The position numbers were made by a program, and so were the translations under genes. Of a stretch of 64,000 nt of DNA, positions 35,673-44,982 are shown piece after piece. The stretch is from the NCBI GenBank assembly GCA_052400685.1, contig JBQTGJ010000001.1. One strand, 5' to 3'. Position 1 is the first letter of the stretch; every line of letters starts with the position of its first letter. Under the pieces are notes generated by a model that did no database searches, had not been told where the DNA came from, and saw only the letters and a list, made by a program, of their open reading frames with translations. Source of the stretch: CAZHHH01 sp052400685. Its GTDB lineage: Bacteria > Bacteroidota > Bacteroidia > Bacteroidales > Marinilabiliaceae.

Positions 35673-36185
35673 ATGAAGATTTTTAAGTCATTATTGATTG
35701 TTTCGTTGTTTTTATTTTCTGGCATGGTTAAGGCTCAGGAATTAAAATTTGGTCACATTAATGTTCAGGAGTTGATTCAGGTGTTACCTGATAAGCAAGC
35801 TGCCGACCAGAAGTTGCAGGCTGAGGCAAAGATTTTGCAAACGCGTATGCAAAAAATGAGCGAAGAGCACGAAACTAAATTTAAGGAATATTTGGCCCAA
35901 CGTGATAGTTTGCCTGAATTAATCAGGGCTACCATGGAAAAGGAGATTCAAGACATCGAACAACGTCTTCAGAATTATCAAACAATGGCTCAACAATCTC
36001 TTTCCAAGAAAGAACAGGAGCTTTATAAACCAATTTTAGAAAAAATTCAACAGGCTATTGATGCTGTTGGACAGGAACAGGGATTTGTTTATATCTTTGA
36101 TCTTAGTTCACAAGTTGTTTTGTATCATTCTGATAAGAGTGTAGACTGTATGTCTCTTGTGAAAGCTAAATTGGGCGTCAACTAA
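35673..36185 (+). CDS. OmpH/Skp-family periplasmic chaperone, paralogue 3
   Basis: 170 residues from ATG 35673; an ATG three codons upstream (35664) is also possible. Signal peptide MKIFKSLLIVSLFLFSGMVKA, then ELKFGHINVQELIQVLPDKQA, a coiled-coil hairpin, and FVYIFDLSSQVVLYHSDKSVD. It is the third member of the tandem Skp set and precedes murI by about 67 bases. Confidence 0.9.
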   Translation: MKIFKSLLIVSLFLFSGMVKAQELKFGHINVQELIQVLPDKQAADQKLQAEAKILQTRMQKMSEEHETKFKEYLAQRDSLPELIRATMEKEIQDIEQRLQNYQTMAQQSLSKKEQELYKPILEKIQQAIDAVGQEQGFVYIFDLSSQVVLYHSDKSVDCMSLVKAKLGVN

Positions 36186-36252
36186 TTGTCGTTTATACCG
36201 CATAACGAAGGATGATGCCATTGGCATTGTCCTTTTTTCATATTTTGTAGTC

Positions 36253-37095
36253 ATGATTTTACTGAATCGGGATGTTTTGCCTGGCCCCATAGCCGTTTTT
36301 GACTCGGGGTATGGGGGATTGACCGTTCTACAGAATTTGTTGGATGAATTTCCGGAATATGATTTTATTTATTTTGGTGATAATGCGCGTGCACCATATG
36401 GTAGCAGGTCGTTTGATGTGGTTTACAGATATACACGTCAGGTGGTGCAATGGCTTTTTGAGCGTGGTGCACATCTGGTTATTTTGGCTTGCAATACAGC
36501 TTCGGCAAAGGCACTAAGGACCATCCAGCAAGTTGATCTTCCAAAATGGGATCCTTCACGTCGGGTTTTGGGCGTTATACGCCCCAGCGTGGAACTGCTG
36601 GCAGGAATTTCAGGATCGGGACATATTGGCATCCTCGGAACCGAGGGAACTGTTTTGTCGCAGTCTTATCCGCTCGAAATAAACAAGCTATCTCCACAGC
36701 TTAAAGTTACGCAGGAGCCTTGCCCGCTATGGGTTCCTATTGTTGAGAATCATCAGATGGAAACAGAAGGGGCCCGTTTTTTTGTGAAAAAGAATTTGGA
36801 CAACCTTTTCGAAAAGGATAGAGATATAGATACTGTTGTCCTGGGATGTACTCACTATCCTTTATTATTGCCTGTTATCCGTGAGCTTCTCCCTGATAAG
36901 GTTCGGGTTATCTCCCAGGGGCCTGTAGTAGCTGAAAGTTTGCGCGATTATTTGCAACGCCATCCAGATATGGAAAGGCGAATTTCGCGCACGGGCACCT
37001 GCGAATATTTTACTTCTGAACAAGCTGATCGGTTTGGTGAGTCGGCAACCTTGTTTTTAAAGCGACCGGTGACGGCCACACAAATAGCTTTTTGA
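36253..37095 (+). CDS. murI: Glutamate racemase
   Basis: 280 residues. It makes D-glutamate for peptidoglycan. The two catalytic cysteines are Cys80 (ILACNTAS) and Cys199 (VLGCTHYPLLL). The N-terminal PIAVFDSGYGGLTVL motif and FGDNARAPYG are standard. It closes the envelope cluster. Only a weak hairpin (CGGTATAT/ATATACCG at 37131-37151) follows as a possible terminator. Confidence 0.96.
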   Translation: MILLNRDVLPGPIAVFDSGYGGLTVLQNLLDEFPEYDFIYFGDNARAPYGSRSFDVVYRYTRQVVQWLFERGAHLVILACNTASAKALRTIQQVDLPKWDPSRRVLGVIRPSVELLAGISGSGHIGILGTEGTVLSQSYPLEINKLSPQLKVTQEPCPLWVPIVENHQMETEGARFFVKKNLDNLFEKDRDIDTVVLGCTHYPLLLPVIRELLPDKVRVISQGPVVAESLRDYLQRHPDMERRISRTGTCEYFTSEQADRFGESATLFLKRPVTATQIAF

Positions 37096-37130
37096 TTTAG
37101 TGTTTTTTTGTACGTCGTTAAATATGATTC

Positions 37131-37158
37131 CGGTATATTGAAAATATACCGCGTTTTA
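37131..37158 (+). terminator. Weak possible terminator after murI
   Basis: An 8-bp A-T-rich stem with a TGAAA loop is followed by only four T (CGTTTT). It lies 36 bases after the murI stop. Confidence 0.35.
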
Positions 37159-37222
37159 CCTGTGTCAGTTGTCTTTTTTTATCGCAAATGATTATTTTTG
37201 CTTTGTTAAAGGCTCTATTGAA

Positions 37223-37368
37223 TGACTGTTCATAAAATATAGTCAGTATTTGCGCTATAAAATTTCAAATTCATGGCTTGCGAAGTCATAAAAAAAACAA
37301 GGCTTTTACTTTTCGTAAACGACTGTTTTTATGGCAAGCTTAACAAAGCAGTTGACATTATAGACAAA
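37223..37368 (+). repeat. Dispersed intergenic repeat, copy D (variant core)
   Basis: About 146 bases from GACTGTTCATAAAATATAGTC to GTTGACATTATAGACAAA. It has the TTCAAATTCATGGCTTGCGAAG block and the variant core TTACTTTTCGTAAACGACTG shared with copy B. It ends three bases before the stop codon of the convergent hexapeptide-repeat gene. Confidence 0.7.
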
Positions 37369-37370
37369 TA

Positions 37371-37883
37371 TTATTTATACCAGCCCGAATACATTAAGTA
37401 GTTATTTGCTATTTTGTGAATCATTTCCATGCTTTGTCCGGGTTCAATTTCTTTTACTTTTTTTGCCGGTATGCCGGCATAAACACTATTTGGTTCTACG
37501 ATGGTGCCAGTTAATACAAGTGCATTTGCTGCTATAATTGAATTTGTGCCTATAACGGCGTGATCAAGAATGGTGGCGCCCATACCTATCAGGACATTGT
37601 TTTCGATTTTGGCACCATGAATAATCACATTGTGCCCCACTGAAACGTTGTCCCCAATTTCGACAGTCGATTTTTGATATAGTGTGTGCAGCACCGCGCC
37701 ATCCTGAATGTTTACTTTATTTCCAATTCGAATTGCATTAACGTCGCCTCTCAATACAGCATTAAACCAAATGCTACAATCGTCCCCCAGTATAACATCT
37801 CCTATTATTGTGGCATTATCAGCAATAAATACGTTATTCCCGAATTTTGGTGTGTAACCTCTTACTTTTTTTATTAGAGCCAT
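37371..37883 (-). CDS. Gamma-carbonic-anhydrase-like hexapeptide-repeat protein
   Basis: 170 residues of left-handed beta-helix hexapeptide repeats (FIADNATIIGDVILGDDCSIWFNAVLRGD and further). The three zinc histidines of the gamma-CA group are present: His66 (VLHTLYQ), His84 (VGHNVIIHG) and His89. A C-terminal helix (SMEMIHKIANNYLMYSGWYK) packs against the helix in this family. It belongs to the YrdA/PaaY-like branch, whose physiological activity is often unclear; carbonic anhydrase activity is possible but not shown by sequence alone. Single-gene unit. Confidence 0.9.
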   Translation of the reverse strand: MALIKKVRGYTPKFGNNVFIADNATIIGDVILGDDCSIWFNAVLRGDVNAIRIGNKVNIQDGAVLHTLYQKSTVEIGDNVSVGHNVIIHGAKIENNVLIGMGATILDHAVIGTNSIIAANALVLTGTIVEPNSVYAGIPAKKVKEIEPGQSMEMIHKIANNYLMYSGWYK

Positions 37884-38122
37884 TTTGTAATTTTATTAGA
37901 TGGTGAAATTAGTCTTCATTCTTCTTGTGAAGAAGAATATATTGGTAAAATTAACATTGAAACGTATCTGATTGTTTGTTTTGAATCTTATTTAGACCAA
38001 TTATATATTGTTCAATGGTATTAATATCAGATTAAAAGTGGGAACGAGTCTCCATTCCGTTTATTTGCAATCGATTAATATAGCTGATTAGTTTTTTTTA
38101 TCGTATTAGCACGATAAATTAA

Positions 38123-38245
38123 ATGCTTGCTCCGAAAGGTTCAAATTCAAGGTTTGCGAAGTTTGAAAAATTTGAGTTTAGTATGGTTAATAATCATTTT
38201 TAAATCAAGCCAACACAGAAGTTGTCCATTTCTTGCGAGCACTAA
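38123..38245 (+). repeat. Dispersed intergenic repeat, copy E (variant ends)
   Basis: It carries GTTCAAATTCAAGGTTTGCGAAG, TTTGAGTTTAGTATGGTTAATAATCATTTT and CACAGAAGTTG. The outer ends differ from the type (ATGCTTGC at left, CTTGCGAGCACTAA at right), a variant shared with copy F. It lies in the 512-base gap before korA; the rest of the gap shows nothing I recognise. Confidence 0.65.
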
Positions 38246-38395
38246 ATCACGTTGCCTTTTGCTAATTAAAAAATAATGGGATACTTTAGACTCGCATTTT
38301 TTATAATTTTTAGCAGAGAAGTCTGGTTTTTACCGGTTTCCTTTGCGTAATTTAAGTGGGGTTGGATGCACTAACCCGATTATATATTTTTAATT

Positions 38396-40240
38396 ATGGG
38401 CAAAAGTTCTAAAGTGATTGAAGTTGAGAAGCTGGCGGTACGTTTTTCGGGTGATTCCGGAGATGGCATGCAGCTGACCGGGACCTTATTTTCTCATACT
38501 TCAGCTATTTACGGTAATGATATTTCAACTTTCCCTGACTATCCGGCCGATATTAGAGCGCCGCAAGGAACTATCGGGGGCGTGTCTGGTTTCCAGGTGC
38601 ATTTCGGGAAAAGTGTTTCGACACCAGGTGATTTTACCGACGTTCTTGTGGCGATGAATCCCGCTGCATTAAGAGCTAACGCTAAGTTTATGAAATCGGG
38701 TGGAACGATTATCCTTGATGGTGATAGTTTTGATGATAAAAGTTTGAAAAAAGCAGGATATACCACCAACGATCCTATAGCAGAAGATAAACTGAATGGT
38801 TTTAATATTATTCAGGCACCTATTACGACTCTTACCAAGGAAAGTGTGGCTTATCTGAGTCTGGATCATAAAAGTGTTCTTAGAAGCAAGAATATGTTTG
38901 CGTTGGGAGTTGTTTACTGGTTATTTAACAGGCCCATTGAGCATACGCAGAGTTTTATAAGAAAAAAATTTGGTAAGAAGCCGCAAATTATGGCTGCCAA
39001 TTTAAAGGTGTTGCAAGCTGGTTTTAATTATGGGGAAAATCTTCAGTTGGTTACCCCTTCTTATCATATTAGTCCATCTGAAATACGAAAGGGCGTTTAT
39101 CGTAACCTAAACGGTAACAAAGCCACGGCCTGGGGTTTGCTTTTGGCTGCAGAGAAAAGTGGTTTGCAGCTGTTTTTAGGCTCTTATCCTATTACGCCGG
39201 CGACTGAGATTATGCAGGAGTTGGCGCTTCGCAAAGATTTGGGTGTAAAGGTGGTTCAGGCTGAGGATGAAATTGCCGGTGTTTGCACTGCTATTGGCGC
39301 AAGTTTTGCCGGAAGTCTGGCGGTGACCAGCACTTCTGGCCCAGGTTTGGCCTTGAAAAGTGAAGCTATTGGTTTGGCTGTAATGGCTGAGTTGCCATTG
39401 GTTGTAATTGATGTTCAACGTGGTGGCCCATCAACAGGTTTGCCAACTAAAACTGAACAATCTGATTTATTTCAGGCGTTATATGGGAGGAGCGGTGAAA
39501 GTCCTGCCGTTGTGATGGCTGCCAGTACGCCCGTCAACTGTTTTGACTATGCTTTTTACGCAGCCAAGATATCCGTTGAACATATGGTGCCCGTTATTCT
39601 ATTGTCCGATGGTTTTATTGCTAACGGAACGCAGCAATGGCGGGTACCCGACGAAGATGATTTCCCCGCTATCATACCTCCATATACACATCAAAAACCT
39701 GGCGAATTTATGCCATATTTGCGAGATGATGAAAAACTTAATCGTGATTGGGCGCTTCCCGGAATGGAGGGGTATGAACATCGAATTGGGGGACTGGAAA
39801 AAGATGCGCTGACAGGCGCTATTTCACATGATCCGGCAAATCACCAGTTGATGACTAATACGCGTCAGGCTAAAGTTGATCGTATTGCACAGTCTATTCC
39901 CGAACTGGAAGTAGCAGGTGATGCTGAAGGCGATCTCCTTGTGGTGGGATGGGGCGGAACATACGGGCATCTGCTGACTGCCGTTAATGAGTTGAACGAG
40001 GCTGGACAGAAAGTTGCGCTTGCCCAGTTTAACTATATCATGCCTTTGCCTCGTAATACCGCTGATGTCTTTGCCAGGTATAAAAAAATTCTGGTTTGTG
40101 AACTCAATATGGGCCAGTTTGTCGGTTATTTGAGAATGAAACAGCCTGATTTTGTGTATTCCCAGTATAATAAAGTGCAGGGACAGCCTTTTACGGTAGA
40201 AGAATTGAAGAGTGAATTTGTTAAATTATTAGAGAATTAA
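38396..40240 (+). CDS. korA: 2-oxoacid:ferredoxin oxidoreductase, fused gamma-alpha subunit (KorA type)
   Basis: 614 residues. The N-terminal gamma-type domain (about 13-190; VRFSGDSGDGMQLTG) is fused to the alpha pyrimidine-binding domain (about 205-440; TAWGLLLAAEKSG, LGSYPITPATEIMQEL, STSGPGLALKSEAIGLA, QRGGPSTGLPTKTEQ) and a C-terminal domain (DLLVVGWGGTYGHL). This fusion plus a separate beta subunit is the 2-oxoglutarate:ferredoxin oxidoreductase layout. It decarboxylates a 2-oxoacid with CoA and reduces ferredoxin, in an incomplete or reversed TCA segment. Substrate assigned by architecture. Three bases before korB. Confidence 0.93.
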   Translation: MGKSSKVIEVEKLAVRFSGDSGDGMQLTGTLFSHTSAIYGNDISTFPDYPADIRAPQGTIGGVSGFQVHFGKSVSTPGDFTDVLVAMNPAALRANAKFMKSGGTIILDGDSFDDKSLKKAGYTTNDPIAEDKLNGFNIIQAPITTLTKESVAYLSLDHKSVLRSKNMFALGVVYWLFNRPIEHTQSFIRKKFGKKPQIMAANLKVLQAGFNYGENLQLVTPSYHISPSEIRKGVYRNLNGNKATAWGLLLAAEKSGLQLFLGSYPITPATEIMQELALRKDLGVKVVQAEDEIAGVCTAIGASFAGSLAVTSTSGPGLALKSEAIGLAVMAELPLVVIDVQRGGPSTGLPTKTEQSDLFQALYGRSGESPAVVMAASTPVNCFDYAFYAAKISVEHMVPVILLSDGFIANGTQQWRVPDEDDFPAIIPPYTHQKPGEFMPYLRDDEKLNRDWALPGMEGYEHRIGGLEKDALTGAISHDPANHQLMTNTRQAKVDRIAQSIPELEVAGDAEGDLLVVGWGGTYGHLLTAVNELNEAGQKVALAQFNYIMPLPRNTADVFARYKKILVCELNMGQFVGYLRMKQPDFVYSQYNKVQGQPFTVEELKSEFVKLLEN

Positions 40241-40243
40241 AAA

Positions 40244-41260
40244 ATGGATGCAACACAACAATATACTTTTACCGATTATAAAAGTGGGTTAAATGTACGC
40301 TGGTGTCCGGGATGTGGTGACCACGCCATTTTAAATACTGTACAGAAGGCTATGGCTGAGTTGGGATTGAAAACACATGAAGTTGCGGTTATTTCCGGAA
40401 TTGGCTGTTCTTCCCGATTTACGTATTATATGAATACATATGGGTTTCATACCATTCACGGACGTGCTGCAGCTATTGCCACAGGAGTGAAAACTGCTAA
40501 TCCGCGACTTAAAGTTTGGCAGATTACCGGCGATGGAGATGCGTTGGCTATTGGCGGGAATCATTTTATTCACGCCATTCGCCGCAATGTTGACTTGAAT
40601 ATGATCTTATTCAATAATCAGATTTATGGTTTAACCAAAGGGCAGTATTCACCAACATCGAAGCGTGGTTTTGTATCAAAAACTTCGCCTTTTGGAACTG
40701 TTGAATACCCATTTCGTCCTGGTGAATTAACCATCGGCGCGCGTGGCCATTTTTTTGCCCGTACCATTGATAAGGATTTGAAATTGTGCATTGATGTTTT
40801 TAAAGCAGCAGCTAACCACGAGGGGACTTCAGTGGTTGAAGTGCTTCAAAATTGTGTGATTTATAACGATGGCGTTCATGCGGCTATTACCGATAAAGAA
40901 CATCGTGAAGACCGGACCATTTTGTTGGAACATGGAAAACCCATGATTTTTGGAAGTAATCGTGATAAAGGACTGATGTTGGATGGCATGCGTCTGAAAG
41001 TTGTGCGAATCGGTGAAAATGGAGTGACTGAGCAAGACATACTGGTGCATGATGCTCATAATCCTGATAATACTTTGCATCTGAAACTAGTGGATATGGA
41101 GTATCCTGAATTTCCCGTGGCTACTGGCGTTATTCGTAATGTTGATTCATTAACTTATGATGCTGAGGTAGAAGCGCAAATAGAGGCCGTTAAGAAAACT
41201 TCAAAAGTTAAGAGTTTTTATGATTTGGCGAGAGAGGGTGATGTTTGGGAGGTTAAATAA
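40244..41260 (+). CDS. korB: 2-oxoacid:ferredoxin oxidoreductase, beta subunit (KorB type)
   Basis: 338 residues. This TPP-binding subunit has an N-terminal cysteine pair in RWCPGCGDHAIL. SGIGCSSRF precedes the TPP and Mg motif GDGDALAIGGNHF...NNQIYGLTKGQYSPTS. A C-terminal arm (from about 230) is typical of KorB. No separate ferredoxin-like delta subunit is adjacent. Co-transcribed with korA. Confidence 0.95.
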   Translation: MDATQQYTFTDYKSGLNVRWCPGCGDHAILNTVQKAMAELGLKTHEVAVISGIGCSSRFTYYMNTYGFHTIHGRAAAIATGVKTANPRLKVWQITGDGDALAIGGNHFIHAIRRNVDLNMILFNNQIYGLTKGQYSPTSKRGFVSKTSPFGTVEYPFRPGELTIGARGHFFARTIDKDLKLCIDVFKAAANHEGTSVVEVLQNCVIYNDGVHAAITDKEHREDRTILLEHGKPMIFGSNRDKGLMLDGMRLKVVRIGENGVTEQDILVHDAHNPDNTLHLKLVDMEYPEFPVATGVIRNVDSLTYDAEVEAQIEAVKKTSKVKSFYDLAREGDVWEVK

Positions 41261-41284
41261 TAAGATCAGTGGCAGAGATTGTGC

Positions 41285-41313
41285 TTTGTAAACCGGATTT
41301 TTCAATATCTTTG
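41285..41313 (+). promoter_or_regulatory. Possible promoter for the putative porin gene
   Basis: TTTG (41285-41288), a 17-base spacer and TATCTTTG (41306-41313), a full match to the -7 consensus. The spacer is a little short. The porin ATG is only 6 bases further, so transcription from here would give a leaderless or nearly leaderless mRNA. Confidence 0.4.
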
Positions 41314-41319
41314 CGTGGC

Positions 41320-43362
41320 ATGAAAATACTATTCTTCAGCATAGCATTGTTATTGGTTTTTCAGGTTGGAGGTAAAGCCCAGATTTCTCTGCAACGTGAT
41401 GCTTCCGCGCAGAATAAGTCGCGGGGAGGCGGGCTGTCAGCTAACCAGACTGGAAACGAGGAGGGGCAGCCATCTGCCCCTGTTGTTGCTATTAAGCATG
41501 TGGTTAAAAATTGGCGGGTCACAAATTCTGGTTCTCTGGTCGATAGTGTTGAAGTAGATACGTTATCGCTGGGGTTTCAGGTTTATAGACCTGTGTCGCG
41601 TATTGCGCTGGCTAATGTTCAGCTCGGTAATATCGGCGCTGCATGGCAGCCGGCTATGGTTTCATTGCTCCCTGTTTATAATAAATTTTTGTTTAGCAGA
41701 AGTCTTTCCGATAATTTTTCGACACCTGATACATGGAAGTATTATAATACCCGAACGCCTTATACCAATATTTATTACCAGTACAGTCCACCCAAAAGAC
41801 GTTCGGAGGAGGTGGTGAAGGTGTTGTTCACTCAAAATGTGAATAAGAACTGGAATGTCGGATTTAATTATGATTTAATTTCTTCCATCGGGAAATATGA
41901 GGCACAACAGGTTGATAATCGCCATTTCCGTTTTTTTTCGTCTTATTCAGGTGAAAAATATTCTATACTTGGCGATTATGTGTATAATAAGACCGATCAC
42001 TTGGAGAATGGCGGTATTATTGATGAAAGTTATATTTGGAACCCCAATGAAAAGGACGTGGATATGAATGAAGATATTCCTGTCAATTTTCTTAATGCCT
42101 CTAACCGGATTGATAACCATCAACTTTATCTGAATCAAACATTCGATATTGGTCATGTGGTGGTGGGACGTAACGATAGTACAATCGATAAAATGCCGCT
42201 TGGAACGGCCATCCATAGTTTTCATTTAAGTCGGTATCGTCGGATTTATGCTGTTGAGGATTTTAGTACTTATGCCACTAATTCGTTTGAAGATTTTTAT
42301 TATCCTAATATCTATAACGATTCTACAGCTACCCGCGATTCAGTTTATTATACTTCCGTCGAAAATACATTTCAACTTCGTTTTAATGAAGAGGCAAATT
42401 CTTTGTTGCGTTTTGGACTTAGGGCTTTTATAACCAATGAAGTAGAACTGTTTAAATATCCGGGAGTTCCGGTTACTAAAGGGACGTTGTCTGTTCCTCC
42501 CGAATACATAATGAATGATACTGTTTTGACCACGACTTTGTTAGGTGGCCAGATTTTTAAAAATGTGGGTCGTAATTTTAAATGGAATGCAGGTGCGCGA
42601 ATTTATTTTCAAGGGTATAGAGCCGGCGATAGCGAACTCACCGGCACATTGTCTTCATCCTTCCGTATAGGAAAGGATACAGCAGGGATTTATGCTTCTG
42701 GCGGTGCCTATTTGGTTACCCCGGATTTTTTTACTGAGCGTTACTATTCCAATCATTTTATTTGGAATAATCGTTTTGATCAAGTTCAGACTTTACGTGT
42801 GGGGGGAGGCATTGATGTGCCAACGCGCCGTTTAAAGTTGTCCGCTGAAACAAGAAGCATTAATAAGTATGTGTTTTGGAATCAGGAAGCCTTACCTGAG
42901 CAAACGGATGAGTTTATACAAGTTGCGGAAATTCAATTGTATAAGCATTTTCAACTTTGGAATCTGCACAGCCGTAATACGGTCATTTACCAGCTGACCA
43001 ATCACGATGATATTTTACCGCTTCCTGAATGGACAATTTATAGTTCCAACTATTTTCAGAATACTTTATTCAAAGTTTTATTTTTTCAGATTGGCTTCGA
43101 TCTTCGATATAATACAGACTGGTATACCCCTGCATATATGCCGGCAACCGGGCAGTTTTATGCGCAACGTGAACGTAAAGTAGGTGACTATCCAATGGTC
43201 GATGCGTTTCTTAATTTACATTTGAAACGCGCTCGTATATTCTTTAAAATGGACCATGTGAACGAAGGGTATCCTTCGAGCCGCGATTATTTTCATACGA
43301 TTTACTACCCCATGAACCCCCGGGGATTTCATTTTGGTGTTTCCTGGAATTTCTATGATTGA
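41320..43362 (+). CDS. Putative porin, outer-membrane beta barrel (Porin_10-like)
   Basis: 680 residues from ATG 41320. The in-frame GTG at 41269 would put a promoter-like sequence inside the gene and lengthen the signal peptide. Signal peptide MKILFFSIALLLVFQVGGKA, a low-complexity linker (to about 60), then a large barrel with many alternating aromatic residues (NKFLFSRSLSDNFSTPDTWKYYNTRTPYTNIYYQYSP). It ends MNPRGFHFGVSWNFYD with a near-terminal aromatic. It matches the Bacteroidota 'putative porin' family. Cargo unknown. Follows korB by about 60 bases. Confidence 0.82.
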   Translation: MKILFFSIALLLVFQVGGKAQISLQRDASAQNKSRGGGLSANQTGNEEGQPSAPVVAIKHVVKNWRVTNSGSLVDSVEVDTLSLGFQVYRPVSRIALANVQLGNIGAAWQPAMVSLLPVYNKFLFSRSLSDNFSTPDTWKYYNTRTPYTNIYYQYSPPKRRSEEVVKVLFTQNVNKNWNVGFNYDLISSIGKYEAQQVDNRHFRFFSSYSGEKYSILGDYVYNKTDHLENGGIIDESYIWNPNEKDVDMNEDIPVNFLNASNRIDNHQLYLNQTFDIGHVVVGRNDSTIDKMPLGTAIHSFHLSRYRRIYAVEDFSTYATNSFEDFYYPNIYNDSTATRDSVYYTSVENTFQLRFNEEANSLLRFGLRAFITNEVELFKYPGVPVTKGTLSVPPEYIMNDTVLTTTLLGGQIFKNVGRNFKWNAGARIYFQGYRAGDSELTGTLSSSFRIGKDTAGIYASGGAYLVTPDFFTERYYSNHFIWNNRFDQVQTLRVGGGIDVPTRRLKLSAETRSINKYVFWNQEALPEQTDEFIQVAEIQLYKHFQLWNLHSRNTVIYQLTNHDDILPLPEWTIYSSNYFQNTLFKVLFFQIGFDLRYNTDWYTPAYMPATGQFYAQRERKVGDYPMVDAFLNLHLKRARIFFKMDHVNEGYPSSRDYFHTIYYPMNPRGFHFGVSWNFYD

Positions 43363-43560
43363 TAGGGTTTTATAGCGCTTATATGCATTTTTGATTTCCA
43401 CTTCTATCTTCTTTTTTTATATATTTACTTTTTTATCAATTCCTTGCAAAAAAGAAGTTGATTAGTAATGATTTAGGTTTGGTCTGGATTTTGATTGACC
43501 CGATAAGACATTAACTTAAATGCTTTTAATGCGTATTAGTTTTTATTAAAGAGGATGGAT

Positions 43561-44982
43561 ATGAAATTATTTTTACCATTGCTATATGTTTTATTGATGT
43601 TTGCCGGATGCCGATCAAGCGTTGATAAAAAAAATACTTCAACGGAAAGCGAAATTGTTGTTCCCGACCTTAAGCAGATAAAGAAGTCAGGCGTTATTCG
43701 TGTGGTTACCAATTATAATTCTACCAATTATTTTGTGTATAAAGGCCAACCCATGGGATATCAGTATGAGTTACTTCAGCAATTTGCCAATTTTATGGAT
43801 ATTAAACTGGAAGTGTCAGTGAGCAATGATCTGGATGCTAATTTTATTGATCTTCAGAACGGACAGTTAGATATAATCGCCAGTAGTTTAGCTGTAACCA
43901 GAGAAAGCGAAGAAATGGTGGCTTTTACCGAGCCTCATAGTTATAGTCGGCAGGTTTTGATTCAGCAGGCATACTCAATTGGGAAGGACGGAAAACCTTT
44001 ATCTGCACCCAATGAGTTGATACGTAATCAGCTTGATTTGGCAGGTAAAAGTATTTATGTTCAAAAAGGGTCGGCTTTTGTACAACGTTTGCGTAGTTTG
44101 GCAAACGAAATTGGCGATAGTATCGATATTGTTGAGATTCCTGATTACGAAGTTGAGCAGTTGATTGAGTTAGTGGCTGCCGGTGAAATACCATATACCG
44201 TTTGTGATGAAAATCTGGCGCGTGTTAATCTTAATTTTTATCCTAATATAGATGTTGAAACGGCCGTTAGTTTTCCCCAAAAGCAGGCCTGGGCTGTAAA
44301 CAAAGGTGCGCCCGAATTGCTTAGTGCCATTAACAATTGGATGGTCAGTTTTAAAAAAACGGCGCGTTATGAACGCATTTATCAGAAATATTTTTTGAAC
44401 AAGCGTTCCATTCATATTGTCGATGCTGGCTTTCATTCCATTAAAGGCGGACAGGTATCGGTGTATGATGATATCATTAAACGTGAAAGTGAAAAGCTCG
44501 ATTGGGATTGGCGACTTATTGCTTCTATTATTTATCAGGAATCACGTTTTATTCCGGATGCCGAAAGTTGGGCGGGTGCCAAAGGTTTAATGCAGTTAAT
44601 GCCCGAAACAGCCGAGCGGTTTGGCGTTTCTTCGATTAATTCGCCGGATGAAAATATTCAAGGAGGAATTCAGTTGTTGCAATGGTTGGATGAGCGTATG
44701 AAATTGAGAGTTGAAGATCCGAATGAGCGTATAAAATTTGTGTTAGCCTCATACAACGTTGGTATTGGACACGTTTTGGATGCCATGTTGCTGGCCGAAA
44801 AATACGGGAAGGACCCTGCAATATGGGACGATAATGTGGATTTTTTTATTCTTAATAAATCTAATCCGAAATATTACAATGATCCACTCGTAAAATTTGG
44901 TTATTGCCGGGGCGAAGAACCTTATCACTACGTCAGAGAGATTCTGGAGAGGTATAATCATTATAAGAATGTAATGAATTAG
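43561..44982 (+). CDS. MltF-like lipoprotein: solute-binding domain plus lytic transglycosylase
   Basis: 473 residues from ATG 43561; an ATG two codons upstream is also in frame. Lipobox in LLMFAGC (Cys17). An amino-acid-type periplasmic binding domain (about 35-260; GVIRVVTNYNSTNYFVYKGQPMG) is followed by an SLT domain (about 290-465) with catalytic Glu327 in IIYQESRF and the conserved GLMQLMPETAERFGV and LASYNVGIGHVLDA. MltF-type enzymes cleave glycan strands of peptidoglycan; the binding domain acts as a regulatory sensor. The 3' end overlaps the convergent Nudix gene by 50 bases. Confidence 0.93.
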   Translation: MKLFLPLLYVLLMFAGCRSSVDKKNTSTESEIVVPDLKQIKKSGVIRVVTNYNSTNYFVYKGQPMGYQYELLQQFANFMDIKLEVSVSNDLDANFIDLQNGQLDIIASSLAVTRESEEMVAFTEPHSYSRQVLIQQAYSIGKDGKPLSAPNELIRNQLDLAGKSIYVQKGSAFVQRLRSLANEIGDSIDIVEIPDYEVEQLIELVAAGEIPYTVCDENLARVNLNFYPNIDVETAVSFPQKQAWAVNKGAPELLSAINNWMVSFKKTARYERIYQKYFLNKRSIHIVDAGFHSIKGGQVSVYDDIIKRESEKLDWDWRLIASIIYQESRFIPDAESWAGAKGLMQLMPETAERFGVSSINSPDENIQGGIQLLQWLDERMKLRVEDPNERIKFVLASYNVGIGHVLDAMLLAEKYGKDPAIWDDNVDFFILNKSNPKYYNDPLVKFGYCRGEEPYHYVREILERYNHYKNVMN

